A DNA stretch of 64,000 bases from Kitasatospora fiedleri (GTDB lineage: Bacteria; Actinomycetota; Actinomycetes; Streptomycetales; Streptomycetaceae), in the NCBI RefSeq assembly GCF_948472415.1, contig NZ_OX419519.1, positions 3,224,001-3,288,000 of the forward strand, in the 5' to 3' direction. The notes below the pieces were generated by a model. It had not been told where the DNA came from, did no database searches, and was given only the letters and a program-made list of their open reading frames with translations. Position numbers and translations under genes: made by a program. This document shows, in pieces, positions 24,910 through 32,627 of the stretch (position 1 is the stretch's first letter; each line of letters begins with the position of its first letter).

Positions 24910-26334
24910 TCAGGACCGGCCGGCCGGGACGGCCGCGGGCCGCTCCCCGGTGGCGGTCCGCACCGTCCGCCCGTCCCGCCGCCGCGGGATGAGCGCCGCG
25001 GCGACCGCGCCGGCCCCGATCGCGGCGGCGCCGACCAGCAGCGCGGCGGTGAGCCCGTCGGTGAAGGCCGCGGTGCTGCCGTAGCCGCCCCGGGCGGAGA
25101 ACACCGCGGACAGCACGGCCACCCCGAGCGCGCCGCCGACCTCGCGCATGGCGTTGTTCGCGCCGGAGGCGATGCCCTGTTCGGCGGGGCGGACGCTGGC
25201 CATCACCAGGTTGGCGGTGGGGGCGAAGTACAGGGACATCCCGACGCCGCAGACCATCAGGACCGGCACCTGCTGCCCGTACCCGGCGGAGTGCCGGGCG
25301 AGCAGGGCGATGCCGAGCAGGCCGAGGGCCTGGAGGACGAGTCCGGTGACGACGATGGGGCGGCCGCCGATCCGGTCGGTGAGGAGTCCGGCGACCGGGG
25401 CGACCAGCAGCGGCATGGCCGTCCACGGGAGCATCCGGACGCCGGCCTGTTCGGCGGTGTAGCCGTTGACGCCCTGGAAGTACTGGCTGATCAGGAAGAT
25501 CGAGCCGAACATGCCGAGGTACATCAGCAGGCTGGCGGCGTTGACGGCGCTGAACGCCCGGCTGCGGAACAGCCGCATCGGGAGCATCGGCTGCGGGGCC
25601 CGGCGGATCTCGTACCCGACGAAGGCGGCCAGCAGCAGGGTGCCGGCGGCCAGCGCGGTGAGGACCAGCGGGTCGGTCCAGCCGTCGGGGTTGCCGCGGA
25701 CCAGGCCGAGGACGAGGCCGAACAGTCCGGCGCTGACCAGCGCGGTGCCGGGCAGGTCGAGGCGGCGGTCCGCGCTGCGGCTCTCGCCGAGCACGGCGCG
25801 GGCCAGCGGCAGCAGCACCAGGCCGACCGGGACGTTCACCCAGAAGATCCACTGCCAGGAGAAGTGCTCGGTGAGGCTGCCGCCGATCAGCGGCCCGGTG
25901 GCGACGGCCAGCCCGGCGACGCCGGACCAGATGCCGAAGGCCGTTCCGCGTCTGGCGGCGGGCACCGCGACGGTCAGCAGGGTCAGGGTGAGCGGCACCA
26001 TGACCGCCGCGCCGGCGCCCTGCACGGCGCGGGCCGCGATCAGCGCGCCCATGGTCGGGGCGAGCGCGGCGGAGGCCGAGCCGAGGGTGAAGACGGCGAG
26101 CCCGGCGACGAACATCCGGCGGCGGCCGAAGCGGTCGCCGAGGGCCGCGCCGAGCATCAGCAGGACGGCGAAGGTCAGGGTGTACGCGCTGACCGTCCAC
26201 TCCAGGTCGGCGAGGGCGCCGCCCAGGTCGGTGCGGATCGCGGGGAGTGCGGTGGTGACCACCAGGTTGTCGAGTCCGGCCATGAAGCTCGCCACGCTGA
26301 CGACCACCAGGGTCCAGACGGCTTGCCTGTTCAC
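24910..26334 (-). CDS. MFS drug-efflux transporter, DHA2 (14-TM) family
   Basis: The ~474-residue protein has about 14 hydrophobic helices. DHA2/EmrB-QacA hallmarks are SFMAGLDNLVVTTALPAI in helix 1, LGDRFGRRRMFVAG (motif A), RAVQGAGAAVMVPL (motif B), and GPLIGG with WQWIFWVNVPVG (motif C region). It exports drugs or toxic metabolites in exchange for protons. The chosen GTG at 26334 has GGGGA seven bases upstream. The upstream TetR gene and a shared operator indicate substrate-induced derepression. Confidence 0.9.
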   Translation of the reverse strand: MNRQAVWTLVVVSVASFMAGLDNLVVTTALPAIRTDLGGALADLEWTVSAYTLTFAVLLMLGAALGDRFGRRRMFVAGLAVFTLGSASAALAPTMGALIAARAVQGAGAAVMVPLTLTLLTVAVPAARRGTAFGIWSGVAGLAVATGPLIGGSLTEHFSWQWIFWVNVPVGLVLLPLARAVLGESRSADRRLDLPGTALVSAGLFGLVLGLVRGNPDGWTDPLVLTALAAGTLLLAAFVGYEIRRAPQPMLPMRLFRSRAFSAVNAASLLMYLGMFGSIFLISQYFQGVNGYTAEQAGVRMLPWTAMPLLVAPVAGLLTDRIGGRPIVVTGLVLQALGLLGIALLARHSAGYGQQVPVLMVCGVGMSLYFAPTANLVMASVRPAEQGIASGANNAMREVGGALGVAVLSAVFSARGGYGSTAAFTDGLTAALLVGAAAIGAGAVAAALIPRRRDGRTVRTATGERPAAVPAGRS

Positions 26335-26354
26335 GTGTGGTTCCCCCAAAGGTT

Positions 26355-26370
26355 GTGATTGATCAATAAC
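26355..26370. promoter_or_regulatory. Predicted TetR operator before the MFS gene
   Basis: GTGATTGATCAATAAC, with palindromic core ATTGATCAAT, matches 14 of 16 positions in the site before the TetR gene (27017-27032). It lies 20 bp upstream of the transporter start, so a bound repressor would block its expression. Confidence 0.7.
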
Positions 26371-26416
26371 TTTTGTGGGCCGAAAAAAGGGCGCGCCGCC
26401 GTCCGGACGGAGCGCC

Positions 26417-27010
26417 TCAGTCCTGCTTCCCGGCCCGCTTCCCGGCCTGCTTCTCGCCGAGCTCGTCGAACCCCGACCAGATCGGGTGCTCCCCCGGGTA
26501 CCCGAGGGCCACCAGGGTGTTGATCAGCATGCCGTGCGCCATGAACTCGGTGGCCAGCGCCCGGTCGCCGATCCGCTCCCGGATTCGCTCGAACAGCCGC
26601 AGCCAGCCCGCGCGGGCCGTCTCGCCGACGCCCTCCTCGCCGGCCGACTCCGCCGCGAACACCGAGACGTAGATCTGCATCTGCATCATGACCTGCTCCC
26701 GGTCCTCGACCAGGCTCAGGTACGCCTCGCCCATCGCGTCGCAGGCCGCCTCCCCCGTCAGGCCCTCCGACGCCCGGTCGAAGATCCCCCAGGTCTGCTC
26801 GATGCAGTGCTCGGCCGCGGCCTCGAAGATCGCCTGCTTGTTGGGGAAGAGCCGGAACAGGTACGGCTGCGAGACGCCCACCCGGCGGGCGATCGCCTCG
26901 GTGGACGTCCCCCGGTACCCGCCCCGGGCGAACTCCACCATGGCCGCCCGGACGACGCTCTCGCGCCGCTCCTCGGCGGACATCCGGATGCTGTTCCTGG
27001 CCACACCCAC
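26417..27010 (-). CDS. TetR-family transcriptional repressor
   Basis: The 197-residue protein has the TetR DNA-binding domain (about 8-60: RRESVVRAAMVEFARGGYRG, then VGVSQPYLFRLFPNKQAIFE) and a ligand-binding C-terminal domain, with a Lys/Gly-rich tail (EKQAGKRAGKQD). It is encoded directly upstream of, and codirectional with, the DHA2 transporter. Near-identical palindromes precede both genes, so it probably represses itself and the pump and is released by the pump's substrate. Confidence 0.88.
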   Translation of the reverse strand: MGVARNSIRMSAEERRESVVRAAMVEFARGGYRGTSTEAIARRVGVSQPYLFRLFPNKQAIFEAAAEHCIEQTWGIFDRASEGLTGEAACDAMGEAYLSLVEDREQVMMQMQIYVSVFAAESAGEEGVGETARAGWLRLFERIRERIGDRALATEFMAHGMLINTLVALGYPGEHPIWSGFDELGEKQAGKRAGKQD

Positions 27011-27016
27011 AGATTA

Positions 27017-27032
27017 GTGATTGGCCAATAAC
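27017..27032. promoter_or_regulatory. Predicted TetR operator before the TetR gene
   Basis: GTGATTGGCCAATAAC, perfect palindromic core ATTGGCCAAT, sits just upstream of the repressor start and matches the site before the MFS gene. Supports autoregulation. Confidence 0.7.
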
Positions 27033-27084
27033 TTTGGCAAGCGGGCGGGTGGGCGCAGACCGACCGGACTGGTGTCCGGGCGGA

Positions 27085-27113
27085 CCGGCAGGGCCCGCCG
27101 GGGGCCCTGCCGG
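27085..27113 (-). terminator. Terminator after the MaoC dehydratase pair
   Basis: CCGGCAGGGCCC and GGGCCCTGCCGG form a 12-bp perfect stem a few bases past the stop of the dehydratase gene. Confidence 0.8.
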
Positions 27114-27120
27114 GAGCGCC

Positions 27121-27543
27121 TCAGCCCAGCCGGACGACCGCGCGGGCCATGCCGAGCACCTTCTGGCCCGCGCTGGTCGCGACCAGGTCGACCCGGACCC
27201 GGTTGTCCTCCAGCAGCGCGGCCACCTTCGCGGTGACCTCGACGGTGGCGCCGACGCCGTCGTTGGGGACGATCACGGGCTTGGTGAACCGGACGCCGTA
27301 CTCGACGACGGCGGCCGGGTCGCCGACCCAGTCGGTGACCACCCGGGCGGCCTCAGCCATGGTGAACATGCCGTGCGCGATCACGTCCGGGAGGCCGACC
27401 TCCAGGGCGAACTTCTCGTTCCAGTGGATCGGGTTGAAGTCCCCGGAGGCTCCGGCGTACTGCACCAGCGTCGCCCGGGTGACCGGGAACGACCGCGCCG
27501 GCAGCTCGGTGCCGACCTGGACCTCGTCAAAGCGGACCGCCAC
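27121..27543 (-). CDS. MaoC-type (R)-hydratase/dehydratase subunit (HadB-like)
   Basis: The 140-residue hot-dog-fold protein has the hydratase-2 motif YAGASGDFNPIHWNEKFA (catalytic Asp and His) and GLPDVIAHGMFTMA. It resembles HadB, the catalytic half of the (3R)-hydroxyacyl-ACP dehydratase. The GTG at 27543 is preferred because GGAGGA lies six bases upstream. It overlaps or abuts the upstream HadA-like gene, indicating a heterodimer. A role in fatty-acid-type dehydration is inferred from the family; the physiological substrate is not shown. Confidence 0.88.
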   Translation of the reverse strand: MAVRFDEVQVGTELPARSFPVTRATLVQYAGASGDFNPIHWNEKFALEVGLPDVIAHGMFTMAEAARVVTDWVGDPAAVVEYGVRFTKPVIVPNDGVGATVEVTAKVAALLEDNRVRVDLVATSAGQKVLGMARAVVRLG

Positions 27544-27545
27544 GG

Positions 27546-28007
27546 TCACTCCTCCCCGGCTTCGTCGGCGGCGCGCGCCACCAGCGTCATGGTCGACGTC
27601 ACGACGTGCTCGCCGCTGGCGTCGTCCACCTCGCCGCGGACGGTCAGCACGTCGTTGCCCGCCAGCGACTTGATCGCGTCGATGGTCACGGTGACCGAGA
27701 GCCGGTCGCCGGCCCGCACCGGGCGGGTGTAGGCGAACTTCTGGTCGCCGTGCACGACCCGGCTGTAGTCGAGGCCGAGTTCGGGGTCGTTGACCACCTG
27801 CGCCGCGGCCCGGAAGGTCAGCATGAAGGGGAAGGTCGGCGGGGCGATCACGTCCGGGTGGCCGAGCGACTTGGCGGCCTCCGCGTCGGTGTACGCCGGG
27901 TTGGCGTCACCGATCGCGACGGCGAACTCGCGGATCTTCTCGCGGCCCACCTCGTACGGTTCGGTGGGCGGGTAGGTCCGCCCGATGAACGAGGGGTCGA
28001 GCGGCAT
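27546..28007 (-). CDS. MaoC/FAS1-type dehydratase subunit (HadA-like, UPF0336)
   Basis: The 153-residue hot-dog-fold protein begins MPLDPSFIGRTYPPTEPYEV, the typical start of the actinobacterial UPF0336/HadA family. It continues with YTDAEAAKSLGHPDVIAPPTFP. It lacks the full catalytic Asp/His motif of its partner, as expected for the substrate-binding subunit. The stop lies at the ribosome site of the HadB-like gene, so translation is coupled. rpmG lies upstream on the same strand. Confidence 0.85.
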   Translation of the reverse strand: MPLDPSFIGRTYPPTEPYEVGREKIREFAVAIGDANPAYTDAEAAKSLGHPDVIAPPTFPFMLTFRAAAQVVNDPELGLDYSRVVHGDQKFAYTRPVRAGDRLSVTVTIDAIKSLAGNDVLTVRGEVDDASGEHVVTSTMTLVARAADEAGEE

Positions 28008-28131
28008 GGGCAACTCCTCCGGTCGTACGGCCGGCCCGACGTCCGGCCCGTTCATGCGGGGCATGCGGGGCATGCAGAAATGACTCCAGGCCGCTCCCCG
28101 TGGTGGGGTGCGGCCTGGAGTCGAGGCAAAG

Positions 28132-28296
28132 TCAGCGGGTTTCGCGGTGCGCCGTGTGAGAGTTGCAACGCGGGCAGTGCTTCTTCATCTCAAGACGGTC
28201 CGGGTCGTTGCGTCGGTTCTTCTTGGTGATGTAGTTCCGCTCCTTGCACTCCACGCAGGCCAGCGTGATCTTCGGGCGGACGTCGGTGGCAGCCAC
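28132..28296 (-). CDS. rpmG: 50S ribosomal protein L33
   Basis: The 54-residue protein ([20 protein letters not shown]) keeps the two zinc-binding Cys pairs (CVEC and CPRC), so this is the zinc-containing (C+) form. It ends [13 protein letters not shown] start with GGAAGG seven bases upstream. It is transcribed after tRNA-Thr and tRNA-Met on the same strand. Confidence 0.97.
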   Translation of the reverse strand: MAATDVRPKITLACVECKERNYITKKNRRNDPDRLEMKKHCPRCNSHTAHRETR

Positions 28297-28378
28297 GGGA
28301 GTGCCTTCCTGGGACAACGAATAAGAACACAGACAAGAGTAGCCGATCGGGAGTGACCCCCCGATCGACTACGCGGAG

Positions 28379-28451
28379 TAGCGGTGACCGGACTTGAACC
28401 GGTGACACAGCGATTATGAGCCGCTTGCTCTACCAACTGAGCTACACCGCT
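28379..28451 (-). tRNA. tRNA-Met (CAT anticodon, elongator)
   Basis: 73 nt; acceptor AGCGGTG/CACCGCT with discriminator A; D arm GCTCAGTTGGTAGAGC; anticodon loop CTCATAA; T arm ACCGGTTCAAGTCCGGT. The first acceptor base pair is A-U rather than the mismatch of initiators, so it is the elongator. Confidence 0.96.
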
Positions 28452-28493
28452 TTGATGATCGGAACCCCGCCGGGGCGGGGAGCTTCTCACCAG

Positions 28494-28566
28494 AGCCCCC
28501 ATGCGGAATCGAACCGCAGACCTTCTCCTTACCATGGAGACGCTCTACCGACTGAGCTATAGGGGC
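28494..28566 (-). tRNA. tRNA-Thr (GGT anticodon)
   Basis: 73 nt; acceptor GCCCCTA/TGGGGGC (one G-U pair) with discriminator U; anticodon stem TCTCC/GGAGA around ATGGTAA, anticodon GGT; T arm TGCGGTTCGATTCCGCA. Precedes tRNA-Met on the same strand. Confidence 0.96.
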
Positions 28567-28577
28567 GAACGAGGAAG

Positions 28578-28606
28578 AGATTACACGGTTCCGGGCCAGA
28601 GGTGAA
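28578..28606 (-). promoter_or_regulatory. Predicted promoter of the tRNA-Thr / tRNA-Met / rpmG unit
   Basis: Minus-strand TTCACC and TAATCT are separated by exactly 17 bases; the predicted start is only a few bases before tRNA-Thr. The rest of the 328-bp gap to 28895 shows no gene; it contains GC-rich sequence and the upstream region of the amidohydrolase gene. Confidence 0.6.
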
Positions 28607-28895
28607 ATCCGTATCCGCGGTGGATCTCCGCAGGTCGGCGGGCCCGCACTGACGGGCCGTCACCCGACACCCGTTCGGCCTCCGCCGCAACCGGAGCCCG
28701 CCCGGCCCGCCCCGACACGTCCCGACACGGCAGGGCGGCCCGCATCCACCGGTCCCCGCCGGGTCCGGCCTAGGCTCGACCGTCAGTGATCTCTCACGTG
28801 GCCCCTCGCGGCCGCACGGGTGCGCCGCGGGTCGGCCGCCCCGCACCGGGCCCCCGAGGCCGCCGAGCGGTCAACGGGACTGGAGGAGCGGGCCG

Positions 28896-30149
28896 ATGAG
28901 CGAACAGGGCGAGGAACCCCAGCCGCCCCCGTCCGCCAACCCGCTCGGGCACGGGCCGGTCCTGCTGCTCGCCGGGGCCCGGCTGCTGGACGGGCGGGTG
29001 GTCGACGTCCGGATCAGCGGGGACCGGATCCAGGAGGTCGGCGCGACCGGCAGCCTCGGGCCGCTGCCCGCGATGCCCGGGCAGCCGACGGTCACCACCG
29101 GCGCCCGGATCGACCTGTCCGGCTACCTGCTGCTGCCCGCCCCCGCCGAGCCGCACGGACACTACGACAGCGCGCTTCACGCCGGGCCGCCCGAACCGGC
29201 CGGGGACGGCCCGGCCGAACTGGTCCGCCGGACCACCGAGTCCGCGCTGACCTCGCTCGGCTACGGGGCCACCGCCCAGCGCACCCACGTCCGGATCGGC
29301 GGCGGGCACGGGCTGCGCCGGCTGGAGGCCGTACTGACCGCGCGCCAGTCGCTGCGCGGGCTGGCCGAGCTCCAGGCGGTGGCGATGCCCCGGCTGCTCA
29401 CCGGCCGGGCCGGGGCGGACGGGCGGGCCCTGCTGCGGGACGCCCTCAAGCTCGGCGCGGACGCGGCGGGCGGCTGCCCCGACCTCGACCCGGACCCGGT
29501 CGGCTACGCCCGGGTCCTGCTGGACGCCGCGGCCGAGGCGGACTGCCCGGTCGACCTGCACACCGCCGCCGCCGACCCGACCCGACTCGCCCGCCTGGTC
29601 GCCGCGCTGGCCCCGCACCTGCCCCGGGTCACGCTCGGCCCGTGCAGCGCGCTGCCGCCCGGCGGCGCGGGCCTGCTGGCCGGCGCCGGCGTCCGGGTGG
29701 TCTGCCTGCCGCAGAACGGCGGCTGCACCGGCCTCGACGATCCGCCGACCGGCCTGCGCCCGTCCCTGGTCCGGGAGTTGTCCCAGGCCCGGGTCGCCCT
29801 CGCGGCCGGCGCCGGAGCCCTGCGCGACACCTCCAATCCGGTCGGCCGGGCCGACCCGCTGGACGCCGCCCGCCTCCTCGCCGCGAGCGGCGCCCTCTCC
29901 CCCGAAGCCGCCTACGACGCCGTCTCCGCCCAGGCCCGCACCACCCTCGGCCTCCCCCCCGTCCGGGTCGACGCCGGCTTCCCCGCCGAACTCCTCGCCG
30001 TCCGCGGCGACAACCTGACCAGTGCCCTCACCGCCGGCCACTCCCGCCTGGTCGTCCACTGCGGCCGCATCGTCTCCCGCACCAGCGCCGTCCGCGAGTT
30101 CGCCGACACCGTCACCCTCGCCCTCCCCCGCCAGAACCACCCGGGCTGA
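28896..30149 (+). CDS. Cytosine-deaminase-like amidohydrolase, probably catalytically altered
   Basis: The 417-residue protein has the amidohydrolase layout: an N-terminal beta region (ARLLDGRVVDVRISGDRIQEVG), the first metal motif EPHGHYDSAL (near residue 85), and a TIM-barrel-like body. It has a C-terminal composite beta domain (FPAELLAVRGDNLTSALTAGHSRLVVHCGRIV). It aligns with CodA-type cytosine/creatinine deaminases. However, where CodA has a His in a TxSH motif this protein has TLGPCSAL, and the usual metal Asp (GxDN.RDP) reads AAGAGALRDTSNP. Possibly a pseudoenzyme or one with changed chemistry. The start ATG has a GGAGGAGC-like site upstream. Confidence 0.75.
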   Translation: MSEQGEEPQPPPSANPLGHGPVLLLAGARLLDGRVVDVRISGDRIQEVGATGSLGPLPAMPGQPTVTTGARIDLSGYLLLPAPAEPHGHYDSALHAGPPEPAGDGPAELVRRTTESALTSLGYGATAQRTHVRIGGGHGLRRLEAVLTARQSLRGLAELQAVAMPRLLTGRAGADGRALLRDALKLGADAAGGCPDLDPDPVGYARVLLDAAAEADCPVDLHTAAADPTRLARLVAALAPHLPRVTLGPCSALPPGGAGLLAGAGVRVVCLPQNGGCTGLDDPPTGLRPSLVRELSQARVALAAGAGALRDTSNPVGRADPLDAARLLAASGALSPEAAYDAVSAQARTTLGLPPVRVDAGFPAELLAVRGDNLTSALTAGHSRLVVHCGRIVSRTSAVREFADTVTLALPRQNHPG

Positions 30150-30210
30150 CCCGCCGGGCCTCCCGCCCGGACCCCGGACAGCGAGCGCCGGGCCCCCTGG
30201 ACAACGAAGA

Positions 30211-30244
30211 AGCCCCCGGGCTGCGTCTCCGCAGCCCGGGGGCT
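30211..30244. terminator. Bidirectional terminator between the amidohydrolase gene and tRNA-Tyr
   Basis: AGCCCCCGGGCTGC and GCAGCCCGGGGGCT form a 14-bp perfect stem around GTCTCC. On the minus strand it is followed by TTCTTCGTTG, so it serves tRNA-Tyr best. Confidence 0.85.
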
Positions 30245-30258
30245 TCTCCACTATCCGG

Positions 30259-30339
30259 TGGCTGGTGCAGGGTTCGAACCTGCGTAGCTTGCGCGACAGA
30301 TTTACAGTCTGCTCCCTTTGGCCGCTCGGGCAACCAGCC
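30259..30339 (-). tRNA. tRNA-Tyr (GTA anticodon)
   Basis: 81 nt, class II with a long variable arm. Acceptor GGCTGGT/ACCAGCC, discriminator A, anticodon loop CTGTAAA (anticodon GTA), T arm GCAGGTTCGAACCCTGC. Next to yajQ; in S. coelicolor the tRNA-Tyr next to this locus is, to my knowledge, the SLP1 integration site. Here it is undisturbed. Confidence 0.96.
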
Positions 30340-30553
30340 AGGGACGGTGTCTTGCGGGGTGGTGCCCCGTTCGACGTCGTAAACGATACCCGATGGTGGG
30401 GGGTGGTCCGCCACTCGGTTCCGTCACGTCGCGATCAAGGTCGGCGCGCGGCTGGTGCGGGCGGGGGCGCGGGGCGCTGGATAGGCTGGGGCGTCGCCCG
30501 CCGGTGGCGGGTGGCGTGACCGTGCAGCCTGTAGTGCAAGGAGACCAACACCC

Positions 30554-31042
30554 ATGGCCGACTCCAGTTTCGACATCGTCTCGAAGGTCGAGTGGCAGGA
30601 GGTCGACAACGCGATCAACCAGACCTCCCGCGAGATCGCCACCCGGTTCGACTTCAAGAACGTGGGCGCCGAGATCAAGCGGTCCGGCGAGAAGATCGAG
30701 ATGAAGGCCAACGGCGAGGAGCGGGTCCGGGCGATCCTGGACGTGCTGCAGACCAAGTTCGTCAAGCGCGGGCTGTCGCTGAAGGCGCTGGACGCGGCGG
30801 AGCCGCAGCTGTCCGGCAAGGAGTACAAGATTTTCGCCGACGTGAAGGAAGGCATCACCACCGAGGACGCCAAGAAGGTGGCGAAGATCATCCGCGACGA
30901 GGGCCCGAAGGGCGTCAAGGCGCAGGTCCAGGGCGACGAGCTGCGGGTCAGCTCGAAGTCGCGGGACGACCTGCAGACCGTGCAGACGCTGCTCAAGGGC
31001 AAGGACCTGGAGTTCGCGATCCAGTTCGTCAACTATCGCTAG
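30554..31042 (+). CDS. yajQ: YajQ-family nucleotide-binding protein
   Basis: The 162-residue protein ([20 protein letters not shown]) is complete, with [32 protein letters not shown] and the C-terminus [11 protein letters not shown]. YajQ proteins bind nucleotides (c-di-GMP in some bacteria) and nucleic acids; the role here is not known. An AAGGAG ribosome site precedes the ATG. The last six codons are also present, with one silent difference and a different stop, at 36891-36911, followed there by the likely native terminator. The end of the gene is therefore the integration point of the island. Confidence 0.95.
   Translation: MADSSFDIVSKVEWQEVDNAINQTSREIATRFDFKNVGAEIKRSGEKIEMKANGEERVRAILDVLQTKFVKRGLSLKALDAAEPQLSGKEYKIFADVKEGITTEDAKKVAKIIRDEGPKGVKAQVQGDELRVSSKSRDDLQTVQTLLKGKDLEFAIQFVNYR
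31022..31040. repeat. Left attachment-site repeat (attL)
   Basis: CAGTTCGTCAACTATCGCT, within the last codons of yajQ. Differs at one position (T/C) from the right copy at 36891-36909. Confidence 0.8.
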
Positions 31043-31081
31043 CAGACCCCACTCACCTGCGGAAACATTAGCTTCTCGGCC

Positions 31082-31145
31082 GGGAGGGCGCATCGAGGGC
31101 ACAAGCTGAATCAACTCCGATCGGCGCGCCTTGATGCGCCCTCCC
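31082..31145 (+). terminator. Long hairpin after yajQ at the island's left end
   Basis: A 17-bp stem (GGGAGGGCGCATCGAGG with CCTTGATGCGCCCTCCC, one G-U pair) with a 30-nt loop starts 40 bases past the yajQ stop. Its GGGAGGGCG arm echoes the native yajQ terminator now at the island's right end, so the element may carry a replacement terminator. No T-tract; the 3' arm can also pair with a following GGGAG. Confidence 0.55.
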
Positions 31146-31400
31146 CATCATGGGAGGTTTTGGTCTGCCGATGAGGTGGCCCCGCGGCTCTATGCTGCCC
31201 GACGAGTCGCTTGTTGGGCAGCACCCTGTTGGACTACAGCCTCACTGGCCAGGTCATGAGGGGGCTCAACCGCAGCATCCACTTCAACCGGGTAGCAGAT
31301 GGGGCAGCGAGCGCTCGCGGCAGCGGTCGATTGAGAGTGAGTTCACGACCACAAGCTCAGTCCTTCATCGTTGTGCGGCAGTCCGCACCCAAGTACTACG
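31146..31400. other. Noncoding leader upstream of the PRTase-like gene
   Basis: No gene. It contains a hairpin TGCTGCCC/GGGCAGCA (31193-31223), a palindrome GCGAGCGCTCGC near 31306, and other weak pairings. Probably holds the promoter of the retron operon, but I could not fix a -10/-35 pair with confidence. Confidence 0.4.
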
Positions 31401-32627
31401 ATGAGCGCCGTGCAGCAGTTGCGACCGAGTACCACACCACAGGGCGAAGCTTGGCTGTCGAACTTCCGGCCATCGGATGCTGCGCACGCGCAACTCCTCA
31501 TCGACAGCCTCCACTTCGTGTCATCCACTTCGTTTCGTCAGCGCCTCTCGGAGCATCTGCACGCCTTACTTGGTGACCCGTCGCGCGTGCCTGGCCCTGC
31601 CGCCCTATACAGCATCCACTCCTGTGGGCAGAGCGAAACGATGTTCATCGATGAGGTGGCACCCGTGGTACCGGTCACGGGGGGCAGCGAACTTATCGTC
31701 CAGAACATCCTACGCTCGACGGAGCAAGCGTTCGATACGCGGGTGGTGTCGCGTCAGAGCTGGGAGCTGGAGCTCCTGCGGGCTAGGCGCGTGCGCAGTT
31801 TGGTGTTCGTGTCTGACTACGCCGGCTCGGGCAATGAGGCCATCAGCTACGCAAAGGCATGGCTCCGGAATCCCACGATCCGCAGTTGGCGCTCACTCAA
31901 ACTCATCAGGCTCCACCTAGTGCTGTTCGCCGCGTCGACCACTGCACTCAGGCGGCTTACCTCGAGCCGACTGTACGACGCTCTACATGTTCTCCACAGC
32001 GGCATGGACTTCGAGTCCTCCTCGTGGGAACCAGCACAGCGCGAAGCGGTCAGATCCATCTGCAAAAAGTATGCGGCTGCCAGCGAGGGCGGACTGGGAT
32101 GGGACGACAGCGAGGGCCTTCTCGTGTTCGATCACACCACTCCCAATAATCTGCCAGACATCGTACGCCAGACGAAGGGCCGCGCCCAGTCTGGAAAGAA
32201 ATGGGTCCCTTTCTTCAAGCATCGTTCACCAGCGCTCGACCTAATGGGTGCCCTGGCGGACTACCGGCCGGTCCAAAATCGACAATTGCAGCTCCAGTCC
32301 GTCCGACAGCACCGCTTGGCGGCGGCGAGCAGCCTGCGGAGTATGAACCGGCCCGAACTCGAGTTGCTCGTTGATCTGCTAGCTCATGCCGCCGGAAGAC
32401 GACGCCACCCCGAACAGCTGGCACCTGCACTGCGCGTTCCCATCCCGACAGCTGTGGTGCTCACCCAACTGGCTCAGCGTCTAGGCCTGCTGGACGAGGA
32501 GCGGCGGCTCACCGACTTGGGCTGGCAGGAACTGCGCAAAGCGAAGACGAAGCCTCGACAAGTCACTGGCGGTTTGCGAAGCAACAACGAGCCCTACTAT
32601 CCTCAGGCGCTCAGGGGGAGTCGGTAA
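31401..32627 (+). CDS. Retron effector candidate: PRTase-like protein with C-terminal winged helix
   Basis: The product has 408 residues from the ATG at 31401 (a TTG 30 bases earlier is in frame; neither has a strong ribosome site). Residues about 60-280 look like a phosphoribosyltransferase fold: strand plus loop SLVFVSDYAGSGNEA (133-147), in place of the PRPP loop, then VFDHTTPNNLPDIV (242-255) and KKWVPFFKHR (266-275). Residues about 312-380 form a winged-helix-like domain (ELELLVDLLAHAAGRR, PTAVVLTQLAQRLGLLDEERRLTDLG). PRTase-like plus winged-helix proteins are known partners of one retron class (type III, as I recall). Probably the toxic arm of an abortive-infection system, restrained by RT-msDNA. 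Codon use is less GC-biased than neighbours, consistent with transfer. Confidence 0.72.
   Translation: MSAVQQLRPSTTPQGEAWLSNFRPSDAAHAQLLIDSLHFVSSTSFRQRLSEHLHALLGDPSRVPGPAALYSIHSCGQSETMFIDEVAPVVPVTGGSELIVQNILRSTEQAFDTRVVSRQSWELELLRARRVRSLVFVSDYAGSGNEAISYAKAWLRNPTIRSWRSLKLIRLHLVLFAASTTALRRLTSSRLYDALHVLHSGMDFESSSWEPAQREAVRSICKKYAAASEGGLGWDDSEGLLVFDHTTPNNLPDIVRQTKGRAQSGKKWVPFFKHRSPALDLMGALADYRPVQNRQLQLQSVRQHRLAAASSLRSMNRPELELLVDLLAHAAGRRRHPEQLAPALRVPIPTAVVLTQLAQRLGLLDEERRLTDLGWQELRKAKTKPRQVTGGLRSNNEPYYPQALRGSR

Noticed and set aside
24508..26358. 616-codon plus-strand frame across the MFS gene.
   Set aside because: Low-complexity Arg/Gly/Ala composition typical of an antisense shadow; the minus-strand transporter has clear motifs.
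30259..30339. tRNA-Tyr as the attachment site of the island.
   Set aside because: The direct repeats match the yajQ 3' end and no duplicate of the tRNA 3' end is found at the island's right boundary.
31166..31381. Alternative msr-msd candidate upstream of the effector: CTGCCG...CGGCAG ends, a TGCTGCCC/GGGCAGCA hairpin and an imperfect long stem.
   Set aside because: The closing pairing needs a 7-nt bulge and the long stem is broken in several places; the spacer before the RT has a perfect 10-bp closing repeat and cleaner hairpins.
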